A stretch of 64,000 bases of DNA, taken from a bacterium (GTDB lineage: Bacteria; Cyanobacteriota; Vampirovibrionia; Gastranaerophilales; Gastranaerophilaceae). Under the pieces are notes generated by a model. The model was given only the letters and a program-made list of their open reading frames with translations. It ran no database searches and had not been told where the DNA came from. A program made the translations under genes and the position numbers. Every line of letters begins with the position of its first letter. Position 1 is the first letter of the stretch. Positions 16,052-24,549 of the stretch are shown piece after piece. The stretch spans positions 1 to 64,000 of the forward strand of contig JAAVBM010000060.1 of the NCBI GenBank assembly GCA_014803505.1, written 5' to 3'.

Positions 16052-16282
16052 ATGGATTCATTGTTATATTATTCTCCGGTTGTTATTGTAGTGCTTGTAT
16101 TTTTAATTCAGCAGAGAATTGTTGTTACTCCGGAACAACTGGAACGTAAGCACAGAGAGATTTTGTCTGATATTGAAAAAAGATTTGTTTCTCTTAATAG
16201 TTATAAAGATTTAAAATCTCAATTTTCTGAAATTAAAGATAAAATTGATAAAATATATGATTGTTTAATAATTTCAAAATAA
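16052..16282 (+). CDS. Small membrane protein, last gene of the phage island (holin- or spanin-like)
   Basis: 76 residues: one N-terminal membrane helix (YYSPVVIVVLVFLIQQ) and a charged coiled coil (REILSDIEKRFVSLNSYKDLKSQFSEIKDKIDKI). This shape occurs in phage lysis accessory proteins (holin or i-spanin) and in small tail chaperones. GAGAAAGG precedes the start. Its stop at 16280-16282 touches the stop of aroE on the opposite strand with no base between them. Confidence 0.6.
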   Translation: MDSLLYYSPVVIVVLVFLIQQRIVVTPEQLERKHREILSDIEKRFVSLNSYKDLKSQFSEIKDKIDKIYDCLIISK

Positions 16283-17626
16283 CTATAAATTTTCAAGAGC
16301 GGCAATTTTCATATCCTTAAAATCAGGGACTTTGCCGGTCCAAATTTGTTGAGAAGCAACAGCCTGACGGATTAGCATATCTATACCGTTAAGTGTGCGA
16401 TAACCGAGTTTTTTTGCAAGTTTAAGTAAAATAGTGTTTTTCGGATTATATATTACGTCATAAACAAGAGCGTGTTCAGGTAATGTTTTTAGTTCATTTT
16501 CTTCTACCGGAGTATAATCAGCAGCACGACCTTGCATACCTATTGGCGTAGCATTTACAAGTAAATCAATATCTGATAGATTTCTTATTCTTTCAATTTG
16601 ATAAGTGTTAAATTCTATAGATGGGAAAGTTTTTCTCAAGTAATTTAAAAGTTCAAGACTATTTGGTACATTTCTTGTAAATAATTTGATTTCTTTCATA
16701 TTACGTTGTGCCAGAGCAGTTATTGCGGCTCTGGCGGCACCGCCGGTACCAAGTATTCCGGCAACTTTTCCCGAAAGAGTAAAATCTTCAGGTATTGCAT
16801 TTATAAATCCTAATACATCTGTGTTATATCCTGTCATTTCTTTTGTTATAGGGTCTATAACTACAGTATTTACAGCATTTGCAATAGTAGCAGAATCATC
16901 AATTGAGTCTAAAAACATTGTAATCGGTAATTTTAGTGGTATTGTAACGTTAAAACCACTATAATTATTTGATTTTAAGTATTTAATTCTATCTACTAAA
17001 TTTTCAGGAGATGTTTCCAAAATTTCATAAGTTGCATCTTCATTGATACTTTTAAATCCTGCATTGTGAATATATTCTGACAAAGAATGCCCGAGAGGAT
17101 ATCCTATCAATGCAAATTTTTTAGTTTGAGATTTATCTGTATTTTGAGTTGGTATAGTTTGAATGTTACCTGCGTAAGGTTTATAATCATCTTGTAAACG
17201 CGGATGGTTATCGAGATTTCCTGTATATGGCTGTTGAGCCACAGGTGTTATTGGTGTTGAATCTGAATAACTTTCAGGTGTTAACTGTGCCGGAGTTGAT
17301 GAATAATATGTAGTATTCCAATCGGAAGAAGTAGTTGTTTGAGGTTCAGGTTCAATTGAATTTGTGTAATTTGAATGGCTAGGTGTATTATATTCGGATA
17401 TTTCGTTTGTATTATTTATGTTGGTTAAATTTGTTTGTGTATATTGATTATACTTGTTGGTCTCGTTAGTGTATGGCTCACTAACAGAAGTGTTTATTTT
17501 ATTTACCCCTTCATTTACCCCTTCATTTTCTTTTTCCATTTGAGCTTTAAGCTCAGCTAATGAAATATTTACACCTTGAGCTTTGAGTTCTTTGTAACGA
17601 GCAAGCAATTCTTTACTTACAGCCAT
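16283..17626 (-). CDS. aroE: Shikimate dehydrogenase with a long disordered N-terminal extension
   Basis: 447 residues, against about 270-290 for the family. The enzyme begins near residue 168 (KKFALIGYPLGHSLSEYIHN) and shows NVTIPLK with catalytic Lys, NAVNTV, GYNTDVLGF, the NADP loop LGTGGAARA, NATPIGM and NGIDMLIRQA. It reduces 3-dehydroshikimate in the chorismate pathway. The first 165 residues are a short charged helix followed by Asn/Thr/Tyr/Ser/Pro-rich low complexity with a tandem EGVNEGVN; no in-frame Met near the domain offers a shorter start. The usual SLSP before the HN is SLSE. It lies three bases from topA. Confidence 0.92.
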   Translation of the reverse strand: MAVSKELLARYKELKAQGVNISLAELKAQMEKENEGVNEGVNKINTSVSEPYTNETNKYNQYTQTNLTNINNTNEISEYNTPSHSNYTNSIEPEPQTTTSSDWNTTYYSSTPAQLTPESYSDSTPITPVAQQPYTGNLDNHPRLQDDYKPYAGNIQTIPTQNTDKSQTKKFALIGYPLGHSLSEYIHNAGFKSINEDATYEILETSPENLVDRIKYLKSNNYSGFNVTIPLKLPITMFLDSIDDSATIANAVNTVVIDPITKEMTGYNTDVLGFINAIPEDFTLSGKVAGILGTGGAARAAITALAQRNMKEIKLFTRNVPNSLELLNYLRKTFPSIEFNTYQIERIRNLSDIDLLVNATPIGMQGRAADYTPVEENELKTLPEHALVYDVIYNPKNTILLKLAKKLGYRTLNGIDMLIRQAVASQQIWTGKVPDFKDMKIAALENL

Positions 17627-17629
17627 ATA

Positions 17630-19945
17630 TTAAACCTCTTGAGTTTCTTCAGTTTGATCAGCTTCTTTTTTGTATCCGCATTTCAGACTTGAACAAGATA
17701 TAACGGTACCTTTTTTCAATACTTTTTTGACTAGCAGACTGCCGCAAGTCGGGCATGTTTCGCCTGTTGGTTCGTTCCATAGTACAAAATCGCAATCAGG
17801 ATATTTGTCGCATCCGAAAAATACAGTGCCTCTTTTTGATTTTCTTTCTACAATAGTACCTTTTCCGCATTTTGGACAAGTTACACCTGTTGATTTTCTA
17901 TAAGGCTTACGGTGTTTGCATTCAGGATTTGTGCATTCCATATATTTGCCGTATGGACCTATTTTGAAAACCATTTCAGAACTACATTTTTCGCATTTTT
18001 CTTCGCAAACTTCTTGAGGTTTTTCTTGGCTACCTTCTTCATTTAGGCTTTCCATTTCTTGCATAACATTTAATGACATAGCTGTTTTGCATTCAGGATA
18101 ACCTGAGCATCCCAAGAATTGAGAGCCTGCTTTACTTGTTCTGAGAACCATTGGTTTTCCGCAATTTGGACAATTAATCTTTGTTTGGATAGTAACACGT
18201 TCTGCTGTTTTCATAACCGCATTTACTTCTTCCATAAACGGAGTGTAAAAATCTTGTAGGACTTTTACCCATACAGCTTCTTTTTCAGCAATTTTATCGA
18301 GTTTTTCTTCCATCCCTGCAGTAAATTTGTAGTCCATAATATCAGAGAACTGGGTTACAAGTTGTTTTGATACGGTTCTGCCTAATAATGTAGGATGTAA
18401 GGCTTTATCTTTTTTCTCAACATATTTTCTTGTTTGAATAACTGTGATAATTGTTGCATAAGTTGATGGACGACCGATTCCGTGTTCTTCCAAAGCTTTA
18501 ACCAGAGATGCTTCATTGTATCTTGGTGGCGGTTGAGTGAAATGTTGTTTTGGTAAAACTTTTTTACATACTACTTTATCGCCTTTTTCAAGATCAGGAA
18601 TTTTAGCATCTGATTCTTTTTCATCTTCTTCTGAATCGTTATATAGAGTCAAAAATCCGTCAAACATAATTTTACTGGTGCCGGCTTTTAAAGTGTAATC
18701 GCCTGAATTTATTTCAATTGATTTATTTGCAATTTCAGCCGGAGCCATTTGGGATGACATAAATTTTTCCCAAATAAGTTTGTATAATTTGTATTGGTCG
18801 TTATCTAAATATTTTTTTATACTTTCAGGTGTTCTTTCAGGATATGATGGACGAATGGCTTCGTGAGCATCCTGAACATTTTGTTTACCTTTTACATAAA
18901 TATTTGGTTCTTTTGGATAATATTTTTCACCATAATTTTCCAAAATAAAGTCGTGAGCCATATTTTGAGCATCATCAGAAACTCTGACAGAGTCTGTTCT
19001 CATATATGTAATCAAACCGACAGGAGTACCGTCAATTTCAATACCTTCATAGAGTTTTTGAGCAACCTGCATTGTTTTAGAAACTCCAAAACCGAGTTTT
19101 GAAGATGCTGCACGCTGCATTGTTGAAGTTATAAAAGGTGCTGTAGGTTTACGTTTTATTGTTTTTTTAGTTACTTTTGAAACTTCAAATTGACTTGATG
19201 GATTAGTAAGATAATCTACAATTTTTTGTGCTTCATCTTTATTTTTTATTGTTTTTTCAATATTTTTATTTTTAATTTTAGATAATTCTGCTTCAAAAGT
19301 TTTGCCATCTTTATCAAGATTAGCGTGAATAGACCAGTATTCTTGCGGAATGAATTTTTCTATTTCTTCTTCTCTCTCGCAAATCATACGTAGGGCAACA
19401 GACTGAACTCTTCCTGCTGAAAGATTTCGATTACCTATTTGTTTCCACAATACAGGACTTAATTTAAAGCCTACGAGTTTATCCAAAATTTGTCTTGTTT
19501 GTTGAGCTTGAACCATGTCCATATCGATAGAACGCGGATTTTCAACAGAATGCTTAACTGCTTTTGGTGTAATTTCGTTGAATACAATTCGGTAAATTTT
19601 TTCATCAGGCACTTTTAGAATTTGTCTTACGTGCCATGCAATAGCTTCTCCCTCACGGTCGGGGTCGGAAGCAAGATAGATTTTATCGGCTTTTTTAGCC
19701 ATATCATTGAGTTTTTTTACAACCTGTTGTTTGCCGGGGATAACTTCAAATTTTGGTTCGAAGTTATTGTTCACATCAAATCCCAGATTTTGTGTTGCAG
19801 AGTCTTTTGTTGGCAAGTTTCTGACGTGTCCGTAACTTGCTTCTATTTGAAAGCTGTCTCCAAGAATTTTCTTGATTGTTTTAGATTTTGCAGGAGACTC
19901 AACTATAACTAATGATTTTTCTTTTGTCTTGCTTGCAGTTGCCAT
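17630..19945 (-). CDS. topA: DNA topoisomerase I
   Basis: A 771-residue type IA topoisomerase that relaxes negative supercoils. TOPRIM opens with VIVESPAKSKTI and has ASDPDREGEAIAWH; the catalytic Tyr is in LITYMRTDS near residue 310; HEAIRP and GIGRPSTYATI are also present. The C-terminus carries four zinc-ribbon units (CPNCGKPM, CEKCSSEM, CPKCGKGT, CPTCGSLL, each followed by a Cys pair). It is followed by aroE and preceded by dprA on the same strand with gaps of only a few bases, so they form an operon. Confidence 0.97.
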   Translation of the reverse strand: MATASKTKEKSLVIVESPAKSKTIKKILGDSFQIEASYGHVRNLPTKDSATQNLGFDVNNNFEPKFEVIPGKQQVVKKLNDMAKKADKIYLASDPDREGEAIAWHVRQILKVPDEKIYRIVFNEITPKAVKHSVENPRSIDMDMVQAQQTRQILDKLVGFKLSPVLWKQIGNRNLSAGRVQSVALRMICEREEEIEKFIPQEYWSIHANLDKDGKTFEAELSKIKNKNIEKTIKNKDEAQKIVDYLTNPSSQFEVSKVTKKTIKRKPTAPFITSTMQRAASSKLGFGVSKTMQVAQKLYEGIEIDGTPVGLITYMRTDSVRVSDDAQNMAHDFILENYGEKYYPKEPNIYVKGKQNVQDAHEAIRPSYPERTPESIKKYLDNDQYKLYKLIWEKFMSSQMAPAEIANKSIEINSGDYTLKAGTSKIMFDGFLTLYNDSEEDEKESDAKIPDLEKGDKVVCKKVLPKQHFTQPPPRYNEASLVKALEEHGIGRPSTYATIITVIQTRKYVEKKDKALHPTLLGRTVSKQLVTQFSDIMDYKFTAGMEEKLDKIAEKEAVWVKVLQDFYTPFMEEVNAVMKTAERVTIQTKINCPNCGKPMVLRTSKAGSQFLGCSGYPECKTAMSLNVMQEMESLNEEGSQEKPQEVCEEKCEKCSSEMVFKIGPYGKYMECTNPECKHRKPYRKSTGVTCPKCGKGTIVERKSKRGTVFFGCDKYPDCDFVLWNEPTGETCPTCGSLLVKKVLKKGTVISCSSLKCGYKKEADQTEETQEV

Positions 19946-19952
19946 TTATTTT

Positions 19953-21041
19953 CTATACCTTTTTGTATCTATCCCCGTTACATTGTTTTATTATGCCTTT
20001 AAGCTCCATTGTTGTCAAGTTCATGAGTAAATCATCAAGCCTTAAATTTGTAAGATTTAATAATTCATCGACTCCTTTTTCTTCTATTTCAAGAGCTTTA
20101 AAAATCTTTTCTTCTTCTTCTGTTAACATCGGAAGAGTTAATTGTTCACCTTTTCCTTCAGTTTGAATTTCCCAATTTAGAGCATTCAGAATATCTTCGC
20201 TTTCGGTGACTAGTGTTGCGCCATTTTTCAGAAGTTTATAAATACCTTGAGTATTTGGGTTTGAGATTTCTCCCGGTATACACATTAACTCTCTTCCCTG
20301 TTCTAGAGTAAGATTTGCAGTAATCAATGCACCGCTTTTTAATGAAGCTTCGGCAACAAGTGTTCCGTATGAAAGTCCTGAAACTATTCTATTTCTTTGC
20401 GGAAAACGAAATTTCACAGGTTCAAATGTTGGATAATATTCTGTTACGACAGCTCCGTAACCATTTTCTATATTATGGTAAAGAGTTTTGTTGCTTGCCG
20501 GATATGTGAAATCAAAACCGCTAGCGATAACTCCTATTGTTTTTATATTATTTTCTATTGCCGCAGAATGCGCAACGGTATCAATTCCTGAAGCTAGTCC
20601 AGAAACTATGCAGATATCTGTATTTTTTAATTCGGAAATTATTTTCTTTAGATTCTCTCTAGCATTAGAACTTGCTTTTCTTGAACCAACTACGGCTAAA
20701 GTTTTTTCTAAATTACATTCAAAAAGTTTGCCTTTATAATATAAAACCGCCGGAGGGTTTTCAATATTTTTGAGTAATGACGGGTAATTTTCATCTTCTA
20801 ATGTCAGAAAATTTATTCCTCGAGTTTCTACATTGGTAAATGTTCGGTCAATATCAACTTTATCTCTGAATTTGATAAAGTTTTCAGCTTTCTTTACGCT
20901 TAAACCATCAATATTTTTAAGTTCATCAATTGATGAATTAAAAGCCTTTTCAATATCTCCGAAATAATTGTAAAGTCTTTGAATAAACCTGCTATCTATT
21001 TGTTCTATTGAAGAAAATGCTATCCAGTATTTATTCTTCAT
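19953..21041 (-). CDS. dprA: DNA-processing protein DprA
   Basis: A 362-residue protein that loads RecA on incoming single-stranded DNA during transformation. It has an N-terminal helix-hairpin-helix/SAM-like segment (IDELKNIDGLSVKKAENF), the Rossmann-like SLOG core with VVGSRKAS, SGLASGIDTVAH, GVIASGFDFTYP and FRFPQRNRIVSGLS, and a C-terminal winged helix (LLNLTNLRLDDLLMNLTTMELKG). It lies seven bases upstream of topA and directly after the TPR gene. The presence of dprA fits natural competence, but no competence pilus gene is confirmed here. Confidence 0.95.
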   Translation of the reverse strand: MKNKYWIAFSSIEQIDSRFIQRLYNYFGDIEKAFNSSIDELKNIDGLSVKKAENFIKFRDKVDIDRTFTNVETRGINFLTLEDENYPSLLKNIENPPAVLYYKGKLFECNLEKTLAVVGSRKASSNARENLKKIISELKNTDICIVSGLASGIDTVAHSAAIENNIKTIGVIASGFDFTYPASNKTLYHNIENGYGAVVTEYYPTFEPVKFRFPQRNRIVSGLSYGTLVAEASLKSGALITANLTLEQGRELMCIPGEISNPNTQGIYKLLKNGATLVTESEDILNALNWEIQTEGKGEQLTLPMLTEEEEKIFKALEIEEKGVDELLNLTNLRLDDLLMNLTTMELKGIIKQCNGDRYKKV

Positions 21042-21812
21042 TTATGCCTTCTTCTTTTTTATACTTTCAATTAGAGCAGCAGCTTTATCTTTTTCCTCTT
21101 GTGGAATATCAAAGTTTGAATAATCTTCAAGATATTCAATGGCATCATCGTAATCTCCGCGAGCCATGAATAGTATTGCAACCTTTTTATAAGGCATTGG
21201 AAATTTATTATTAGATGCAATTGATTTTAAGAAATTTGAAATGGCTTTATCAATTTCGTCATTTGCTTGATAAGCTTCTGCAAGATAATAATAAATCCAT
21301 TCGTTATCATCTTTGTATTCCAATACATTTTCAAAATTTTCGATTGCAGAATCATAATTACCCAGATCAAAATATATTTTTGCTAAATCATAATAAGCAT
21401 CGTAATTATCTGGCTGTCTGTCTAAGATAAATTCTAATTCATCAATAGCAAGATCGCGCTTTGTATCTTCCATATAGAATCTTGCAAGATAATGTCTGAA
21501 TATCAAATCATCAGGAAGCATATCAATAGCATAGGATAAAATATTTATCCCTTCGCCCAAACGTCCTTGTTTGTAATATATATCAACAAGATTGATAAAG
21601 CATTGTGGAATTTGAGGATTTAACTCTATACACTTGAGGTAGCTTTTTTCAGCTTTTTCATCATCTCCAAGGTTTGCATAGCATAAACCTAAATTGTTAT
21701 AAATTTCAGCATTGTCGGTTTCTACTTCCAATACTGCAGTGAATAAATCTATTGCACTGTTCCAATCTTTATTTTTAAAGCATTCAATGGCTTTGTCAAT
21801 TTTTTCTTTCAT
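21042..21812 (-). CDS. Tetratricopeptide repeat protein
   Basis: 256 residues made almost wholly of TPR units, for example AEIYNNLGLCYANLGDDEKAEKSYLK, YYDLAKIYFDLGNYDSAIENFENVL and YYYLAEAYQANDEIDKAISNFLKS; about six repeats. There is no signal peptide, so it is cytoplasmic. TPRs bind partner proteins; the partner is unknown. Its stop abuts the dprA start, and the lpt genes lie upstream with a gap of 20 bases, so all these genes share one transcript. Confidence 0.85.
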   Translation of the reverse strand: MKEKIDKAIECFKNKDWNSAIDLFTAVLEVETDNAEIYNNLGLCYANLGDDEKAEKSYLKCIELNPQIPQCFINLVDIYYKQGRLGEGINILSYAIDMLPDDLIFRHYLARFYMEDTKRDLAIDELEFILDRQPDNYDAYYDLAKIYFDLGNYDSAIENFENVLEYKDDNEWIYYYLAEAYQANDEIDKAISNFLKSIASNNKFPMPYKKVAILFMARGDYDDAIEYLEDYSNFDIPQEEKDKAAALIESIKKKKA

Positions 21813-21832
21813 ATTTTAATGTCTCCGGCAGA

Positions 21833-22807
21833 TTATAATCCTAAAGTAACATTGTCATCTGAACCAGAACCAATGTTTCTAATAACAGTTCTTGTGTTTC
21901 CTTCAGCATTAAAGCTTTTTGGTTTCATTGTCATTTTTATTTTATCTGCGTAAATTGTTCTAACTCCCTGAGTAATACTTGAACGTCCTGTGAAATAAGC
22001 TTCGTTTGGCTTAGCTGAACCTTGGCTTGGATAAAGAGTTACTTTTGGACCTGCCGCATAGTAATCTTGGTACCAAATTCTTACATTACCGCTAGCATTG
22101 AATGTAGAACGTTTTTGATTATATTCTTGATAGTTTGATTTTAATGTTAATTTTGAGCCATCATCCATTGTAGAGTTAGATGTAGTGTTTCCATAAGCTG
22201 TTAAGTTTCCTGAAGCAGCTTCGTATACAAATTTATCAGCGTAAGATTCATTTTTTTCTTGTTTAACACGAGCATTTCCTGTTAATACAAGTTTTTTCAA
22301 ATCTCCATTTTTGTCTGTTGTAATTTGTGCTGAATTAGAGAAAGTTTCAATTTCTTTGTATAACATAGTTACCGCTCCGGTAGCTGTCATTACACCTGTT
22401 TTTGTATCATATTCTTGAACGTCTGCGTTTATTACTACAACAGGTTTTTTGCCTTCAAATACGATAGATTGCGTATCGCCTTCAGCTCTGATTATTTTAG
22501 TAATTAATGATACTTTTAAAATATTTGCTTTAACTTCTCTTTTTTTATTTTTTTTGATTTCAAACGCATAAGGTTTTTCGTAAAAAGTAGCAGTATCAAG
22601 TTTTTGATCTTTTGTAATATCAACATCGGCAGTTTCTCCGACAACTTTCAGGTCATCTACTGAAACTTTAACATTACCGTTAAATTTGATTTTATTATCT
22701 GCTTCATTAAAAGTTTGATTTTTTGATTCAATAATCAAATCTGAAGCTTGTACTGCTATTCCGCTTAATAATAAAACTGATATAAAAGCTGTTAATATTC
22801 TTTTCAT
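21833..22807 (-). CDS. lptA: LPS-transport periplasmic protein LptA/OstA-like
   Basis: From ATG 22807 the protein is 324 residues with a clear signal peptide (MKRILTAFISVLLLSGIAVQA); the track start at 22867 adds 20 residues that overlap lptC. The mature part is repetitive beta-strand of the OstA fold (KIKFNGNVKVSVDDLKVVGE, KTGVMTATGAVTMLYKE, LTAYGNTT, STFNASGNVRI). LptA bridges the periplasm and passes lipopolysaccharide to the outer membrane. E. coli LptA is about 185 residues, so this is a longer multi-repeat version. It starts one base after the lptC stop. Confidence 0.85.
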   Translation of the reverse strand: MKRILTAFISVLLLSGIAVQASDLIIESKNQTFNEADNKIKFNGNVKVSVDDLKVVGETADVDITKDQKLDTATFYEKPYAFEIKKNKKREVKANILKVSLITKIIRAEGDTQSIVFEGKKPVVVINADVQEYDTKTGVMTATGAVTMLYKEIETFSNSAQITTDKNGDLKKLVLTGNARVKQEKNESYADKFVYEAASGNLTAYGNTTSNSTMDDGSKLTLKSNYQEYNQKRSTFNASGNVRIWYQDYYAAGPKVTLYPSQGSAKPNEAYFTGRSSITQGVRTIYADKIKMTMKPKSFNAEGNTRTVIRNIGSGSDDNVTLGL

Positions 22808-22808
22808 G

Positions 22809-23390
22809 CTACTTTTTATCCTCATAAACTTTTGAAACTGTGTTTCCGCTAATCTTAAAACTGTCATATGTTGGACTTATAACTATTTTGTCTGCTGTAG
22901 AAAGCAGTTCTTTTCCTTTTTTTATTTTTATATTGCCTTCTGCAACAATCGGAGAATGTGAATCAACCCATTTAAGTTTATCCGCATTCAACGTAATTCC
23001 GTCTTTAAGAACAATATAAGTGTCTTTGTAAAGTGTAATGGTTCCTTGCTTAGAGTTATAAGTACCTTTAGATGATTCAAAACTCATTGAAACCTCATTA
23101 TCTTTATAGAAGTTTCCAATAACTTTATTCAATTGAGCAATCCCGTTTTCGCTGTCCCATTTTCCGGTTTCGCCGTAAATTTCCCAATATTTCTGTTCAT
23201 CTTTTGTTTCAGTAAGAATTACACCATTAACAACAGCCTCTTGCTTATCTCCGCTATAAGCTGCTTGTTTCATGTTGTAATCATGAGTAATAATGCCTGC
23301 AGTAATAAAAGCCCATGCCAAAATTCCAACAAGAGCAAACAATACCGCTAAATATACCCTTTTCTTCTTTTGCAAATTTTTCCAGTTCAT
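22809..23390 (-). CDS. lptC: LPS export protein LptC-like
   Basis: 193 residues: a single N-terminal membrane anchor (VYLAVLFALVGILAWAFITAG) and a periplasmic beta-jellyroll with repeated strands such as EEQKYW-type EIYGETGKWD, SSKGTYNSKQGTITLYKDTYI and SPIVAEGNIKIKKG. LptC receives LPS from the LptBFG transporter and hands it to LptA, which is encoded next. The pair is good evidence that the cell has an LPS-bearing outer membrane. LptB, F and G are not in the window. Confidence 0.82.
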   Translation of the reverse strand: MNWKNLQKKKRVYLAVLFALVGILAWAFITAGIITHDYNMKQAAYSGDKQEAVVNGVILTETKDEQKYWEIYGETGKWDSENGIAQLNKVIGNFYKDNEVSMSFESSKGTYNSKQGTITLYKDTYIVLKDGITLNADKLKWVDSHSPIVAEGNIKIKKGKELLSTADKIVISPTYDSFKISGNTVSKVYEDKK

Positions 23391-23562
23391 ACCTAAATTT
23401 TAGCACAAAAGATTTTAAATAGAAAATTAGTAAAATAAGTTAATACGTTTTGTTATCAGAGTTCAATTGTTATGTTTTTGACAAACTTCTTAATAATTAG
23501 GCAACAGATTATATTTGTAATATAATAAACTACATAACAGACGAGGGAAAGAGGGGAAAAAC

Positions 23563-24471
23563 ATGGTATTAAGATATGATTGTGGTGAAGTTATTACAGC
23601 TATGGTTACACCAATGGAGCGTTCCGGTGTTATTGATTATGATAAAGTAGAACTTCTAACAAAACATTTGATTGAAAATGGCAGTGACGCAATTCTTGTT
23701 GCTGGTACAACTGGAGAGTCTCCAACATTGACTAATGAAGAAGAAATTGAGCTTGTTAGTACTGTAAAAAGAGCTGCTGCTCATAAGGCTAAAATTATTT
23801 TAGGTGCAGGTTCTAATTCAACTGATTCTGCTATTGAGTATTCTAAATTTGCTCAAAAAGAAGAAGTTGATGCAATTCTATCGGTTGTTCCTTATTATAA
23901 TAAACCTAATCAACGTGGAATTATTGAACATTTTTCTGCTGTTGCGAAATCAACTGCATTGCCTATTATCTTGTACAATATTCCATCTAGAACCGGTGTG
24001 AATATGGAACCTCAAACAGTAGCTTATTTGGCTGAAAAATTTGAAAATATCGTAGGTGTTAAACAAAGTTTTGCTGATATGGATAAAGTGACTGAGTTAA
24101 AAATGTTATGCCCTGATGATTTTGCAATTTATTCGGGGGATGATAGTTTAACTCTTCCAATGATGGCTGTTGGTGCACATGGGGTAATTTCAGTGGCGTC
24201 TCATTTGTTTGGTTCTGAAATCAAGTCTATGATTAGAAATTTCAAAACCGGCAATTTGATTGCTTCAAGAAATATGCATAAAAAACTTTATCCGGTTTTC
24301 AAAAACTTATTTATGGCACCTAATCCAACTCCAGTAAAGGCAGCTTTATCTTATAAAGGTTTAATTGAAGAGCACGTAAGAAAACCATTAGTTCCATTGA
24401 CTGAAGATGAAAAAATTGCTCTATTCACTATAATCGACAGGGTAAAACAAGAATTAAGCGATGAGGGTTAG
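23563..24471 (+). CDS. dapA: 4-hydroxy-tetrahydrodipicolinate synthase
   Basis: 302 residues, normal for DapA, the aldolase that condenses pyruvate with aspartate semialdehyde for diaminopimelate and lysine. Motifs: AMVTPM, AGTTGESPTL, the Tyr-containing PYYNKPNQRG, LYNIPSRTGVN and the Schiff-base Lys in VGVKQ. GAGGGGAAA is the ribosome site. A TATAAT at 23521-23526 may be its -10; the nearby TTGACA at 23478 is too far away for it. secD and secF follow on the same strand after 78 bases. Confidence 0.95.
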   Translation: MVLRYDCGEVITAMVTPMERSGVIDYDKVELLTKHLIENGSDAILVAGTTGESPTLTNEEEIELVSTVKRAAAHKAKIILGAGSNSTDSAIEYSKFAQKEEVDAILSVVPYYNKPNQRGIIEHFSAVAKSTALPIILYNIPSRTGVNMEPQTVAYLAEKFENIVGVKQSFADMDKVTELKMLCPDDFAIYSGDDSLTLPMMAVGAHGVISVASHLFGSEIKSMIRNFKTGNLIASRNMHKKLYPVFKNLFMAPNPTPVKAALSYKGLIEEHVRKPLVPLTEDEKIALFTIIDRVKQELSDEG

Positions 24472-24549
24472 TTCTTTTTTGTTTGATTGATGTTATAAAT
24501 AATATAACTAAGTTTATTATCAGTAGTACATATATAAGAGGGTGAAAAA

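Larger units (their letters stand above)
6011..16282 (+). mobile_element. Phage-derived head and packaging island (defective prophage or domesticated particle)
   Basis: About 10.3 kb, all plus strand, flanked by minus-strand chromosomal genes. It encodes an endolysin-type amidase, gp10-like tail hub, coat protein, scaffold-like protein, gp4-like adaptor, small and large terminase, portal, and small accessory proteins: the core of a short-tailed (P22-type) particle. All frames are open. There is no integrase, excisionase, CI-type repressor, replication gene, tail spike, tail needle or ejection protein that I can recognise. Base composition is like the host. The right end abuts aroE with no spacer. 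It may be a decayed prophage, a satellite, or a gene-transfer-agent-like element. Confidence 0.85.

Noticed and set aside
23478-23526. TTGACA at 23478 and TATAAT at 23521 as the dapA promoter
   Set aside because: The hexamers are 37 bases apart, so they cannot form one promoter. TATAAT may work with another, weak -35.
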